Counted from the first letter of the stretch, positions 1 to 7,597 are shown. The stretch is 15,617 nt of DNA from an uncultured bacterium (GCA_905215945.1 CAJMRZ010000019.1:1-15617); one strand, 5' to 3'. Numbers and translations: made by a program. The notes: generated from the letters alone by a model not told the origin.

Positions 1-1236
1 GTGGTGGTCATTGAGCACGACCTGGACGTCATCGCAAACGCCGACTACGTGATCGACATGGGGCCCGGCGCCGGTGTCAACGGCGGACACGTAGTCGCGG
101 CGGGAACGCCTGCTGATATCATGGCGTGTCCTGAGTCGATGACGGGCGCTTACCTGACCGGCAAACGAATGATTCGGGTGCCTGATGAACGGCGCAAGCC
201 CGGTCGCGGCTGCCTTAAAATTACGGGCGCTCGAGCCAACAACCTCAAAAACGTTACTGCCAAGATCGAGTTTGGTACGCTTACGGTTGTTACCGGCGTG
301 TCGGGATCGGGCAAGAGCTCCCTGGTTACCGACACCATTGCGCCTGCCCTTACGAATGCCATTCACCGCTCGACGCGCCCTGTGGGTCCGTATAAGAAAA
401 TCGAGGGCATTGAGTGTATCGATAAGGTTATCGATATCGACCAGTCGCCGATTGGCCGTACGCCGCGTTCCAACCCTGCTACCTATATCGGCCTGTGGGA
501 TGATCTTCGCGCACTGTTTGCGAGTACGCCGGAGTCGAAGGCGCGCGGCTACTCGCCAGGTCGTTTCTCCTTTAATGTGAGTGGCGGGCGCTGTGAGGCG
601 TGCAAGGGCGACGGGCAGATCAAGATCGAGATGCACTTCCTTCCCGATATCTACGTTCCCTGCGAAGTTTGCGGCGGTAAACGCTACAACCGCGAGACAC
701 TCGAGGTCACCTACCGTGGCAAGACCATCTCGGACGTGCTCGACATGAGCGTCACCGAGGCGCTGGCCTTCTTTGGGAATATCCCGCAGATTAAGCGCAA
801 GCTCCAGACGCTGTACGATGTAGGCTTGGGCTACGTGAGCCTGGGCCAGCCCGCCACGACGCTTTCGGGCGGCGAGGCGCAGCGTGTGAAGCTCGCCAAG
901 GAGCTTCATCGACGCCAGACGGGCAAGACGTTCTATATTTTGGACGAGCCGACGACCGGTCTTCATTTTGAGGACGTCCGCCAGCTGCTCGATGTGCTGC
1001 AGCGTTTGGTCGATGCGGGCAACACGGTGCTGGTGATTGAGCACAACCTTGATGTCATCAAGGTTGCCGACCGCCTGATCGATATGGGTCCCGAGGGCGG
1101 TAACGGCGGCGGAACCGTCGTGGTTTCGGGTACACCGGAGCGGGTTGCGGACTGTCCGCAGAGTTATACGGGCAAGTTTTTGGCGCCGTTGCTCAGGCGT
1201 GACCGGGAGCGTCAGGCTCAACTTGATGCTCAATAA
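1..1236 (+). CDS. uvrA: UvrABC excinuclease subunit A, C-terminal part (5' end outside window)
   Basis: UvrA is the DNA-damage-recognising ATPase of nucleotide excision repair; it loads UvrB on lesions in the cytoplasm. Only the last 411 or so residues are present. The fragment opens inside the end of the first ATPase domain (VIEHDLDVI and DMGPGAG near residues 3-25). The second ATPase domain follows: Walker [10 protein letters not shown] at about 99-107, a CxxC...CxxC zinc module (Cys198, 201, 221, 224), the signature [15 protein letters not shown] at 288-302, Walker [12 protein letters not shown] at 312-322, and a second VIEHNLDVI with DMGPEGG at 345-367. All diagnostic elements are intact. 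The GTG at base 1 is not a real start, because intact UvrA is about 940 residues and this begins mid-domain. The gene ends with TAA at 1234-1236, followed by a hairpin. Identification is very secure. Confidence 0.97.
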   Translation: MVVIEHDLDVIANADYVIDMGPGAGVNGGHVVAAGTPADIMACPESMTGAYLTGKRMIRVPDERRKPGRGCLKITGARANNLKNVTAKIEFGTLTVVTGVSGSGKSSLVTDTIAPALTNAIHRSTRPVGPYKKIEGIECIDKVIDIDQSPIGRTPRSNPATYIGLWDDLRALFASTPESKARGYSPGRFSFNVSGGRCEACKGDGQIKIEMHFLPDIYVPCEVCGGKRYNRETLEVTYRGKTISDVLDMSVTEALAFFGNIPQIKRKLQTLYDVGLGYVSLGQPATTLSGGEAQRVKLAKELHRRQTGKTFYILDEPTTGLHFEDVRQLLDVLQRLVDAGNTVLVIEHNLDVIKVADRLIDMGPEGGNGGGTVVVSGTPERVADCPQSYTGKFLAPLLRRDRERQAQLDAQ

Positions 1237-1256
1237 ATAGGCGATTCAGTTTATGG

Positions 1257-1287
1257 GCGCCATCGACTCCTTGTGATTCGATGGCGC
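1257..1287 (+). terminator. Hairpin after uvrA, possible terminator
   Basis: A perfect 10-bp inverted repeat (GCGCCATCGA at 1257-1266 and TCGATGGCGC at 1278-1287) encloses an 11-nt loop, 20 nt after the uvrA stop. It is followed by TTGCTGTG, not a clear T tract, so it is a weak intrinsic terminator or a 3'-end stabilising hairpin. Its position between two apparent transcription units supports a terminator role. Confidence 0.5.
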
Positions 1288-1300
1288 TTGCTGTGCCGAA

Positions 1301-1331
1301 GTGACGTATGCAGCCGAATTGGACATATACT
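1301..1331 (+). promoter_or_regulatory. Candidate promoter for ybaK-murJ-uvrC
   Basis: TATACT at 1326-1331 matches the sigma-70 type -10 consensus in five of six positions. The upstream -35 is poor; the best candidate is GTGACG at 1301-1306 with a 19-nt spacer. The transcript would start near 1338, giving a leader of about 30 nt before the ATG at 1369. It sits between the uvrA hairpin and the next gene, where a promoter is expected. Confidence 0.4.
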
Positions 1332-1368
1332 TAATCCTTGCGTCCGAATGCGAGAGAAAGGATATGTC

Positions 1369-1869
1369 ATGGCAAAGGCTGTAAAGACGCCAAAAACCAA
1401 TGCGATGCGCGAGCTGGAAAGCGCCGGCATTTCCTATGTTCTACATACGTACGAAGACGATGGTGATGAGTCGGTGGGCCTGGGGGTCGCGATTTCGGAG
1501 CAGCTTGGCGAGGAGCCCGGTCAAGGATTTAAGACTTTGGTCTGCGTGACACCGTCCAACGACTATGTCGTGTGCTGCATCCCTGTTGCCGACGAGCTCG
1601 ATCTAAAGTCCGCCGCGCGTGCCGCGGGGGAGAAGTCCTTGGCCATGATGCATGTGAAGGATTTGCTTGCGGCGACTGGCTACGTTCGCGGCGGCTGCAG
1701 CCCGGTCGGTATGAAAAAACGCTACCGGACGCTCATTGACGAGACATGCGTCCTTTGGGATACCATTTTTATTTCGGGAGGCAAGCGTGGTTATCAGCTC
1801 GAGCTTGCACCCGATGATTTAATTGCATTTTGCGGGGCGACGGTTGCCGCGATTACGAGAGAGGACTGA
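1369..1869 (+). CDS. ybaK: YbaK/EbsC-type Cys-tRNA(Pro)/Cys-tRNA(Cys) deacylase
   Basis: YbaK proteins hydrolyse Cys-tRNA(Pro) mis-charged by prolyl-tRNA synthetase, acting in trans in the cytoplasm. The 166-residue product has the size of the family. Visible family features are the conserved Lys in GFKTLV (Lys55), the glycine-rich GYVRGGCSPVGMKK at 104-117 and ISGGKRGYQLEL near 135-146. I chose the ATG at 1369 because AGAAAGGA lies 6-7 nt upstream and because the longer reading frame back to 1273 runs through the uvrA hairpin and the candidate promoter. The gene ends 3 nt before murJ, so the two are likely co-transcribed; this is positional and need not mean a shared function. Family assignment is firm. 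The exact tRNA specificity is inferred from the family. Confidence 0.9.
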   Translation: MAKAVKTPKTNAMRELESAGISYVLHTYEDDGDESVGLGVAISEQLGEEPGQGFKTLVCVTPSNDYVVCCIPVADELDLKSAARAAGEKSLAMMHVKDLLAATGYVRGGCSPVGMKKRYRTLIDETCVLWDTIFISGGKRGYQLELAPDDLIAFCGATVAAITRED

Positions 1870-1872
1870 GCG

Positions 1873-3555
1873 ATGCCGCAGGAAGAATTGAAGCGCGGAG
1901 CTCATTTTGCAAAAGAATCTGCGCCTCAGACACCCTCATCCGAAGCTTCTTCGTCGCGAGATGACACTGACGACATGGGCTCGTCGGACTACTCCACGGT
2001 TGGTCGTTCCGCCGGGCTTATGACCATCCTGACCATCGTGTCTCGCGTCACCGGTTTTATCCGCACGTGGGCAATGGCGGCCGCTATCGGCATGTCGCTA
2101 CTCTCGTCCTCCTATCAGGTCGCCAACAACCTGCCCAATATGCTCTACGAACTCGTGATGGGCGGCATGCTCGTGACGGCGTTTTTGCCCGTGTACATGG
2201 GCGTGAGGCGTGAGCAGGGTCGCGAGGCCTCGAACGAGTACGTGGGCAACCTGCTCGGCATTCTGCTTTTGGTGCTGGGTGGCATTTCGTTGCTGGGGAC
2301 CGTGTTCGCCCCGGGCTTTATCTGGACGCAATCGTTCCTTTCGGGTGACGGCGGCAGCATGGATACCGCTGCGTTCATGTTCCGTTTCTTTGCCATCCAG
2401 ATTCTCTTTTATGGTTTGGGCTCGGTGTTCTCGGGCGTTCTCAACGCACACCGCGACTACTTCTGGTCGACGTTTGCTCCGGTCCTCAACAATGTGATCG
2501 TCATTGCGAGCTTTATGGGTTTTGCGCCCGTGTCCGCACAGTTTGGCGAACGTGCCGGCATCATCTTGATTGCGGCCGGTACGACCCTCGGTGTCTTTGT
2601 TCAGATGGCATGTCAGATCCCCGCGCTTGGCAAGCACGGCGTGCATCCCCATATCCATATCGACTTTAAGGACCCCGCGCTGCGCCAGACGATTGCGCTC
2701 GGTATCCCGACGCTGCTCGCCACGGTGTGCATGTTTGTCTCGACTTCTATCACCAACGCTGCCGCGCTGGTGGTCCAGCCCGAGACGGGTCCTTCCGTCA
2801 TCGCCTATGCGCGCCTGTGGTACACGCTGCCCTACGCGCTGATTGCCGCCTCGCTTTCGACGGCGCTCTATACCGAGCTCTCTCATGACGCACAGGAGAA
2901 GGATTACGACAGCGTTCGCACGGGCATTTCGCGTGGCGTCGCCCAGATGCTGTTCTTCCTGATTCCGTTCGCACTGTACCTGATTGTCTTCGCACGTCCG
3001 CTCAATATGATCTACTGTGCTGGCAAGTTCGATGAATCCGGCGTGGCGCTGGTGTCCGAGTACCTTGTCTACCTGGCGCTCTCGCTGCCGCTCTACGGCG
3101 TGGTCGTGTTGATGCAGAAGAGCTTCTCTGCCTTGCTCGACATGAAGCCCTATAGCCGCTATTGCCTGTATTCCGCCATCGGCCAGGCCGGCTCGGTTCT
3201 GCTGTTTGGCGTTGTGCTGGGCTTCGGTATGCCGGCAATCGCGCTTTCGTATGTCGTCGACTACGTGATCTTGGTCGGCTGTTCGCTGTGGTGGCTGCGT
3301 CGTCGCCTGCGTGGCCTTCAGGTCAAATCTATCCTACATGGCGGTTTCTTTGGCCTTTTGCTCGGTGGCCTAGGTGCTGCCGCAGGCGCCGGCGTCATGT
3401 GGGCGCTTGAACACTTTGTCGGGGCACTTGGCGGCTCGATTCTGATTACTCTTGGCTACGTTTGCGTTGCGGGTGTCGCCTCGCTTGTTGTTACCTTTGG
3501 CCTTGCCGTCGTCCTTAAGATGCCCGAGGTCTCGGCGCTGCTTCGTCGCAAGTAG
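1873..3555 (+). CDS. murJ: MurJ/MviN lipid II flippase
   Basis: MurJ moves lipid II across the cytoplasmic membrane for peptidoglycan synthesis. The 560-residue product has a hydrophilic, Ser/Asp-rich N-terminal tail (about residues 1-42) and then a long series of hydrophobic segments consistent with the family's 14 helices. The hallmark first region is present: SRVTGFIRTW (57-66), including the conserved Arg58 and Arg64, followed by NNLPNMLYELVMGGML (85-100) and TAFLPVY. Aligned on LPN, the acidic residue found in E. coli MurJ TM1 (Asp39) is a Ser here (about Ser79). GAGAGAGGA upstream is a plausible ribosome binding site for the ATG at 1873. The stop codon directly abuts uvrC. Unlike many mycobacterial MurJ proteins, no pseudokinase domain is fused at the C terminus; the protein ends shortly after the last helix. 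Confidence is high for the family. Confidence 0.93.
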   Translation: MPQEELKRGAHFAKESAPQTPSSEASSSRDDTDDMGSSDYSTVGRSAGLMTILTIVSRVTGFIRTWAMAAAIGMSLLSSSYQVANNLPNMLYELVMGGMLVTAFLPVYMGVRREQGREASNEYVGNLLGILLLVLGGISLLGTVFAPGFIWTQSFLSGDGGSMDTAAFMFRFFAIQILFYGLGSVFSGVLNAHRDYFWSTFAPVLNNVIVIASFMGFAPVSAQFGERAGIILIAAGTTLGVFVQMACQIPALGKHGVHPHIHIDFKDPALRQTIALGIPTLLATVCMFVSTSITNAAALVVQPETGPSVIAYARLWYTLPYALIAASLSTALYTELSHDAQEKDYDSVRTGISRGVAQMLFFLIPFALYLIVFARPLNMIYCAGKFDESGVALVSEYLVYLALSLPLYGVVVLMQKSFSALLDMKPYSRYCLYSAIGQAGSVLLFGVVLGFGMPAIALSYVVDYVILVGCSLWWLRRRLRGLQVKSILHGGFFGLLLGGLGAAAGAGVMWALEHFVGALGGSILITLGYVCVAGVASLVVTFGLAVVLKMPEVSALLRRK

Positions 3556-5502
3556 GTGCGTGTGGCCGGTCACGACAACATTCCAACACTCGCCGAGCAG
3601 GTTTCGCGCGTTCCCACACAGCCCGGATGCTACCTTTGGAAGGATGCCAAGGGCGATGTCATCTACGTGGGCAAGGCGAAAAACCTACGCGCCCGCATGC
3701 GTCAATACGTGACACTGCAGGATGAGCGTCAAAAGATTCCGCTGATGATGCAGCTGGTGGCGAGCTTTGACTACATCGTTGTCGAAACCGAGCATGAGGC
3801 GCTTGTACTCGAGCGCAACCTGATCGGCCAGTACCATCCGTACTTTAACGTCGACCTCAAGGATGACAAGAGCTACCCCTTTATCGCCATTACAAAGGGC
3901 GACCTGTATCCCGCTATCAAATATACGCGTGAGCGTCATAAGCCGGGAACGCGCTATTTTGGACCCTATACCGATAGCCGTGCGGCACGTGAGACGATAG
4001 ATACGCTGCGCAAGGTTATTCCCATCTGCTCCGCATCCTGTGCGGAGTGGCGCCGTTGTCGCCGTATCGTTGAGTCCCACAAGGGCGAGGAAGACATCGT
4101 CAATATGATTTGCGCGCAAAACGGGCGTCCCTGCTTTGACTACCATGTCGGGCGCGGCCCGGGTGCGTGTGTCGGCGCGATTTCCCCGGCAGACTATGCC
4201 AAGAACGTCAAGCGTGTCGAGCGCTTTTTGTCGGGCCATCGCAAGGATGTCGTCGATGAGCTGACCTCCGAGATGACGGATGCCGCCGAGGCGCTCGACT
4301 TTGAGCGCGCGGCACGCGTCAAACGTCGTTTGGAGGTCATCAGGGGTCTGGACGATCGTCAGCAAGTCGTTTTTCCCTCCAGTGTCGATATCGATGTCAT
4401 CGGGTTCTATCGCGAGGAGACCATCTCCGCCGCTTGCGTCTTCGTCGTTCGCGAGGGCCGAACAGTTCGCACCTGCGAGTTCATTCTCGACAAGGGTCTT
4501 GATGTTGACGAGGAAGAGCTCCAGTCGGGCTTTCTTAAGCGCTATTACGACGAGACGGCTGATATTCCAGCTGAGGTCAACCTTTCCGTCGAGCTTGAGG
4601 ATGCGGAGGCGCTGGGGGAATGGCTTGCGGGCAAGCGCGAGCGTTCCTGCCATCTCCATAGGCCGCAGCGTGGCGAAAAGCACCGTCTGCTCGATATGGC
4701 ATCCAAAAATGCGCGCCATGCCCTCATGCGCTACATGATGCGAACGGGGTACGCTGACGACCGCACCAATCAAGCGCTCCTGGAGCTCGAAAGTGCGTTG
4801 GCGCTGCCATCGCCGCCGTTGCGTATCGAGTGCTTCGATATCTCTACACTGCATGGCACCTTTACGGTCGCCTCGATGGTGGTGTTTACCAACGGGCGCG
4901 CCGACAAGAGCCAGTACCGTCGTTTTAAAATTCAGGCCGAATTGGACGAGGCAAACGACTTCGTGTCGATGTCCGAGGTTTTGGGACGACGCTATGCTCC
5001 CGAGCGCATGGCCGACGAGCGCTTTGGCTCGCGCCCCGATTTGCTCGTTGTCGATGGCGGTAAGCCGCAATTGACCGCTGCGATCAAGCAACTTGAGGCT
5101 CTTGGGCTCGATATACCAGTTTGTGGCTTGGCGAAGGCCGACGAGGAAGTTTTTGTGCCTTGGGACGAGACTCCTGTCGTGCTGCCGACCGGGTCTGCTT
5201 CGCTCTATCTAATTAAACAGGTACGCGATGAGTCCCACCGATTTGCCATCACGTTCCACCGTGAGTTGCGCGATAAAGCCATGACGGTTTCGGTGCTCGA
5301 TGACGTTCCAGGCGTGGGACCCACCAGAAAACGTGCCCTTATGCGCCATTTTGGCTCGATGAAGCGTTTGCGCGCGGCGAGCGAGCAAGAGATCGCGAAA
5401 GTTCGCGGCATACCTGCCGATGTTGCCAAGGCGGTCCACGAGGCACTCGTTGCATGGAATGCCGAGCGCGCCGAGGCGGCGGCTGGCCATTCCGATAGCT
5501 AA
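3556..5502 (+). CDS. uvrC: UvrABC excinuclease subunit C
   Basis: UvrC makes the two incisions either side of a lesion bound by UvrB. In order, the 648-residue product shows an N-terminal GIY-YIG nuclease (GCYLW at 24-28 and VIYVGKAKNLRARMRQYV at 35-52), a Cys-rich linker (about 158-205), a UVR domain for UvrB contact (about 235-269), an RNase H-like endonuclease with Asp428 in IECFDIS, Asp500 in VVDGGKPQL and DESHRFA at 558-564, and C-terminal helix-hairpin-helix motifs (VPGVGPTRKRALMRHFGS at 584-601). The start is GTG at 3556, immediately after the murJ stop; GTG at 3562 is an equally plausible alternative, with AGGTG just upstream. Coupling to murJ translation is likely. The Cys pattern in the linker differs from E. 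coli UvrC, which carries four Fe-S cysteines: here there are six cysteines and an insertion around residues 160-190. Identification is secure. Confidence 0.97.
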   Translation: MRVAGHDNIPTLAEQVSRVPTQPGCYLWKDAKGDVIYVGKAKNLRARMRQYVTLQDERQKIPLMMQLVASFDYIVVETEHEALVLERNLIGQYHPYFNVDLKDDKSYPFIAITKGDLYPAIKYTRERHKPGTRYFGPYTDSRAARETIDTLRKVIPICSASCAEWRRCRRIVESHKGEEDIVNMICAQNGRPCFDYHVGRGPGACVGAISPADYAKNVKRVERFLSGHRKDVVDELTSEMTDAAEALDFERAARVKRRLEVIRGLDDRQQVVFPSSVDIDVIGFYREETISAACVFVVREGRTVRTCEFILDKGLDVDEEELQSGFLKRYYDETADIPAEVNLSVELEDAEALGEWLAGKRERSCHLHRPQRGEKHRLLDMASKNARHALMRYMMRTGYADDRTNQALLELESALALPSPPLRIECFDISTLHGTFTVASMVVFTNGRADKSQYRRFKIQAELDEANDFVSMSEVLGRRYAPERMADERFGSRPDLLVVDGGKPQLTAAIKQLEALGLDIPVCGLAKADEEVFVPWDETPVVLPTGSASLYLIKQVRDESHRFAITFHRELRDKAMTVSVLDDVPGVGPTRKRALMRHFGSMKRLRAASEQEIAKVRGIPADVAKAVHEALVAWNAERAEAAAGHSDS

Positions 5503-5596
5503 ACACGAGCCTAAACAACTGATATACATGATTGCGCGATTTTCAACCATTTATTTCGCCATGATTGCCTGCTGATTTCGGGTTTTATTAACGCTA

Positions 5597-5604
5597 AAAC
5601 GTTT
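5597..5604 (+). promoter_or_regulatory. AAACGTTT palindrome, possible LacI-family operator
   Basis: AAACGTTT is a perfect 8-bp palindrome with a central CG, the core typical of LacI-family operators such as PurR sites. It overlaps the first bases of the candidate -35 (5603-5608), where a repressor would block RNA polymerase. A second inverted repeat, GTTTTA (5582-5587) with TAAAAC (5595-5600), overlaps it. Eight bases can occur by chance and no regulator gene is in the window, so this is a lead only. Confidence 0.35.
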
Positions 5605-5634
5605 GACTAACCCAAGCGAAAACCCTGCTATCCT
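5603..5634 (+). promoter_or_regulatory. Candidate promoter of the nan-like operon
   Basis: TTGACT (5603-5608) resembles a -35 and TATCCT (5629-5634), preceded by TGC, resembles an extended -10 (TGnTATnnT). The 20-nt spacer is longer than optimal, which the extended -10 could offset. Transcription would start near 5640. The -10 itself lies in the centre of an imperfect dyad: AACCC-T-GC on the left (5621-5628) and GC-GGGTT on the right (5635-5641). A weaker alternative is TTGGGT (5770-5775) with TATATA (5792-5797), spacer 16 nt. Confidence 0.5.
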
Positions 5635-5665
5635 GCGGGTTGACGAAGACTGATATCTCACCTCG

Positions 5666-5748
5666 CCGATACATACTGTCTGGCGAATCGTTTGTCAATG
5701 AATTCGGTGAACGGTAGTAAATACCGTTCAAGCGTATGTATGTATCGG
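5666..5748 (+). repeat. Nested inverted repeat in the operon leader
   Basis: Outer arms CCGATACATAC (5666-5676) and GTATGTATCGG (5738-5748) are a perfect 11-bp inverted repeat. Inside lies a perfect 9-bp inverted repeat, TGAACGGTA (5708-5716) and TACCGTTCA (5722-5730), separated by GTAAA. In RNA this would be a short inner hairpin enclosed by a long-range stem. In DNA the inner element is a good operator-like dyad of 23 bp. An alternative stem, TCGCC (5663-5667) with GGCGA (5682-5686), excludes part of the outer stem, so two folds are possible. Function is unknown. Confidence 0.6.
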
Positions 5749-5844
5749 TCGCCGAGCGCGGCACCTCAGTTGGGTTCGTCGGTAGGTAAGGTATATATCG
5801 TCCGCAAGTTGCGCGGGGGCAAGTCTAGGTGCTCCCGAGTAAGA

Positions 5845-5863
5845 TTCTCTATTGATAGGAGAA
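5845..5863 (+). promoter_or_regulatory. Hairpin covering the ribosome binding site of the binding-protein gene
   Basis: TTCTC-TA (5845-5851) can pair with TA-GAGAA (5856-5863, one bulged G at 5858) around a TTGA loop. The right arm contains most of the Shine-Dalgarno sequence AGGAGA (5857-5862) for the ATG at 5867. The stem is short, so it would at most tune translation or take part in a larger fold. I infer a possible translational control role. Confidence 0.35.
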
Positions 5864-5866
5864 GAC

Positions 5867-7480
5867 ATGGCCATCATCAACAAGGGTATGTCCAGGCGTT
5901 CGTTCCTCGGCCTCACCGGCAGCGTCGCTGCTGTCGCAGGGCTTGGTCTCACCGGCTGCGGTGGCAGCTCTAGCGACGAGGGTTCCGCTTCCGGTTCCGC
6001 CGATTCCGCCAACCGTGGCGGCGGCGTGATCACCGCTGGTTCCGCTTACGCTCCGTCCAGCTTCGATCCCGCCAGCACCGGCTCCGCTGTGGGCCTGGGT
6101 GCTAACTGGCACGTCGTCGAGGGTCTCTACGGCATCGATTACCACGACTACAGCACCTTCAACGAGCTCGCCACCGACGATCCCAAGTCCGTGGACGACA
6201 CTACCTTCGAGGTCACCATCCGCAAGGGCGCCAAGTTCTCCGATGGTACCGAGGTCACTGCTGACGACGTCGTCGCTTCCTACACCGCTTGCGCTGCTTC
6301 CGCTACCTATGCTCCGTTCTTCCAGCCCTTCGAGTCCATCGAGGCCAAGGATGCCAGCACTGTAACGGTCAAGACCAAGGTCCCCAACTTCTCCCTGCTC
6401 AAGGATCGTCTGGCCATCATCCGTGTTACCCCGGCTACTCAGTCCGAGGAGGATCGCGCCAAGCAGCCGATCGGCTCCGGCCCTTGGATGTACGACTCTA
6501 TCTCCGATACCGAGATCACCCTGGTTCCCAACCCCGAGTACAACGGTGAGTATGCTGCCGAGGATAAGAAGATCCAGTACAGCATCCTGACCGACCCCAC
6601 CGCTCGCGTTACCGCCCAGCAGGAAGGCTCCACGCTCGTTATGGAGCTCGTCACCGCTGACGCCGTCGACCAGCTCGAGAGCGCTGGCTGCAAGATCGAC
6701 AACGTCCAGGGCTTCGGCACCCGCTTCATCATGTTCAACGTCGCCAAGGAGCCTTGGAACAACGTCAAGGTCCGTCAGGCCGTCATGTACGCGCTCGACA
6801 CCGAGAAGATGATCACCAACACCTTCGCCGGCCTTGCCACCGCTGCCAGCTGCTACCTGCCCAAGAGCTTCACCAACTATCATGAGGCTTCCACGGTGTA
6901 CAAGACCGACGCCAAGAAGGCCAAGAAGCTCATCGAGGAGTCCGGCATCACCCCGGGTGCCATCACCCTGCGCACCACCGACAACGAGCAGATTAAGGGC
7001 ATGGCCGCCCAGGTCAAGAACGACCTCGACGCTCTCGGCTTCGATGTGACCATCCAGACCGATACCTCGCCGGCCACCTACGCTGCCATCGACGGCGGCG
7101 AGGCCTACGATATCCTCCTTGCCCCTGGCGATCCTTCCTGCTTCGGCGCCGACCCCGACCTGCTGCTCAACTGGTGGTACGGCGACAACGTCTGGATGCA
7201 GACCCGTTGCCCGTGGAAGGAGTCCGCTGAGTGGCAGAAGCTCCACAGTCTCATGGACGAGGCTCTTGCCGCCGAGGGCGACGAGCAGCAGAAGAAGTGG
7301 AACGAGTGCTTCGACATCATTGCCGACAACGCCGTTCTGTACCCCGTTGTCCACGTCAAGACCGTCTCCGCTTCCTGGGACGATCCGTCCACTGCGCCCA
7401 ACGGCGAGGCCCTCGATGGCTTCAAGGGCATCGGCACGACGAGCATGTCCTTCAGGGGCGTTGCGACCGTCAAGGCGTAA
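5867..7480 (+). CDS. ABC transporter solute-binding lipoprotein, family 5 (probable sialic acid binding)
   Basis: This is the extracellular, membrane-anchored binding protein of a Dpp/Opp-type ABC importer. The 537-residue product starts with a twin-arginine signal (SRRSFLGL at 9-16), a hydrophobic stretch, and a lipobox LTGC with Cys31 as the lipidated residue, then a Ser/Gly-rich linker. The mature part has family-5 features: an early FDPA segment, VEGLYGIDY, FEVTIRKGAKFSDGTEVTADDV (a hallmark of this family, near 125-146) and a long C-terminal lobe. ATG 5867 is preferred over TTG 5852 because AGGAGA lies 4 nt before it and overlaps the TTG frame start region. Codon use is extremely biased to C/G-ending codons, suggesting high expression. 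Family 5 proteins bind peptides, nickel or sugars; sialic acid is inferred from the downstream nanA/nanK-like genes and from the use of similar importers for sialic acid in other bacteria (the H. ducreyi SatABCD type and the bifidobacterial nan cluster). Confidence 0.85.
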   Translation: MAIINKGMSRRSFLGLTGSVAAVAGLGLTGCGGSSSDEGSASGSADSANRGGGVITAGSAYAPSSFDPASTGSAVGLGANWHVVEGLYGIDYHDYSTFNELATDDPKSVDDTTFEVTIRKGAKFSDGTEVTADDVVASYTACAASATYAPFFQPFESIEAKDASTVTVKTKVPNFSLLKDRLAIIRVTPATQSEEDRAKQPIGSGPWMYDSISDTEITLVPNPEYNGEYAAEDKKIQYSILTDPTARVTAQQEGSTLVMELVTADAVDQLESAGCKIDNVQGFGTRFIMFNVAKEPWNNVKVRQAVMYALDTEKMITNTFAGLATAASCYLPKSFTNYHEASTVYKTDAKKAKKLIEESGITPGAITLRTTDNEQIKGMAAQVKNDLDALGFDVTIQTDTSPATYAAIDGGEAYDILLAPGDPSCFGADPDLLLNWWYGDNVWMQTRCPWKESAEWQKLHSLMDEALAAEGDEQQKKWNECFDIIADNAVLYPVVHVKTVSASWDDPSTAPNGEALDGFKGIGTTSMSFRGVATVKA

Positions 7481-7542
7481 GACTCGCTTGAGTCTGTATG
7501 CAGGATGTCGGTCATTGGGACCGTATCCTCATAGTTGAAACA

Positions 7543-7576
7543 AAGACCCGGGCGGCAACGATGTCGCTCGGGTCTT
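7543..7576 (+). terminator. Strong intercistronic hairpin after the binding-protein gene
   Basis: AAGACCCGGGCG (7543-7554) pairs with CGCTCGGGTCTT (7565-7576) over 12 bp with one G-U pair and a 10-nt loop. No T tract follows (GTAATG). Hairpins at this place in importer operons usually lower read-through to the permeases and protect the 3' end of the binding-protein mRNA, giving excess binding protein; that role is inferred here. Confidence 0.65.
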
Positions 7577-7579
7577 GTA

Positions 7580-7597
7580 ATGAGTACCCGTACTCAT
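7580..7597 (+). promoter_or_regulatory. 18-bp DNA palindrome before the permease gene
   Basis: ATGAGTAC and GTACTCAT are perfect 8-bp arms around a 2-nt CC centre. The loop would be too tight for the full RNA stem, so a DNA-binding site is at least as likely as an RNA hairpin. It begins 3 nt after the strong hairpin and lies 40 nt before the permease start. No convincing promoter elements sit beside it. Confidence 0.4.

Larger units (their letters stand above)
5503..5866 (+). other. Gene-free regulatory and leader region before the nan-like operon
   Basis: This 364-nt stretch is AT-richer than the flanking genes up to about 5635 and contains no convincing gene. It starts without a clear terminator for uvrC. 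From 5597 onward it holds a candidate promoter with overlapping palindromes, then a leader of about 225 nt containing a nested inverted repeat, a GC-rich hairpin at 5814-5837 (CGGGGGC pairing with GCTCCCG, one G-U pair) and a hairpin over the ribosome binding site. The concentration of dyad elements suggests strong regulation of the downstream operon. The individual sites are listed separately. Confidence 0.7.

Noticed and set aside
1273..1368. Longer start for the YbaK gene
   Set aside because: The extra 32 codons cover a hairpin and a promoter-like -10, and the family proteins begin near the ATG at 1369, which has a ribosome binding site.
3685..5091. A 468-codon minus-strand frame opposite uvrC
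   Set aside because: uvrC shows all catalytic domains in the forward frame; the antisense product has no family features.
5527..5568. CATGATTGC repeated directly at 5527 and 5560, 33 bp apart
   Set aside because: Spacing of about three helical turns upstream of the promoter is suggestive, but a 9-bp repeat within a few hundred bases is not rare and no activator is known here.
5790..5795. GGTATA, the unit bound by E. coli NanR
   Set aside because: Only a single copy is present, whereas NanR needs tandem repeats, and a 6-mer is expected by chance in this region.
5692..5973. A 93-codon forward frame in the leader that runs into the binding-protein gene
   Set aside because: It starts at a TTG without a ribosome binding site, crosses the inverted repeat, has Arg/Ser-rich composition and overlaps the real gene by 107 nt. 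A leader peptide is not supported.
5849..7354. A 501-codon minus-strand frame opposite the binding-protein gene
   Set aside because: It is the same codon-bias artefact: a Gly/Val/Leu-rich product with no motif, fully inside a well-supported gene on the other strand.
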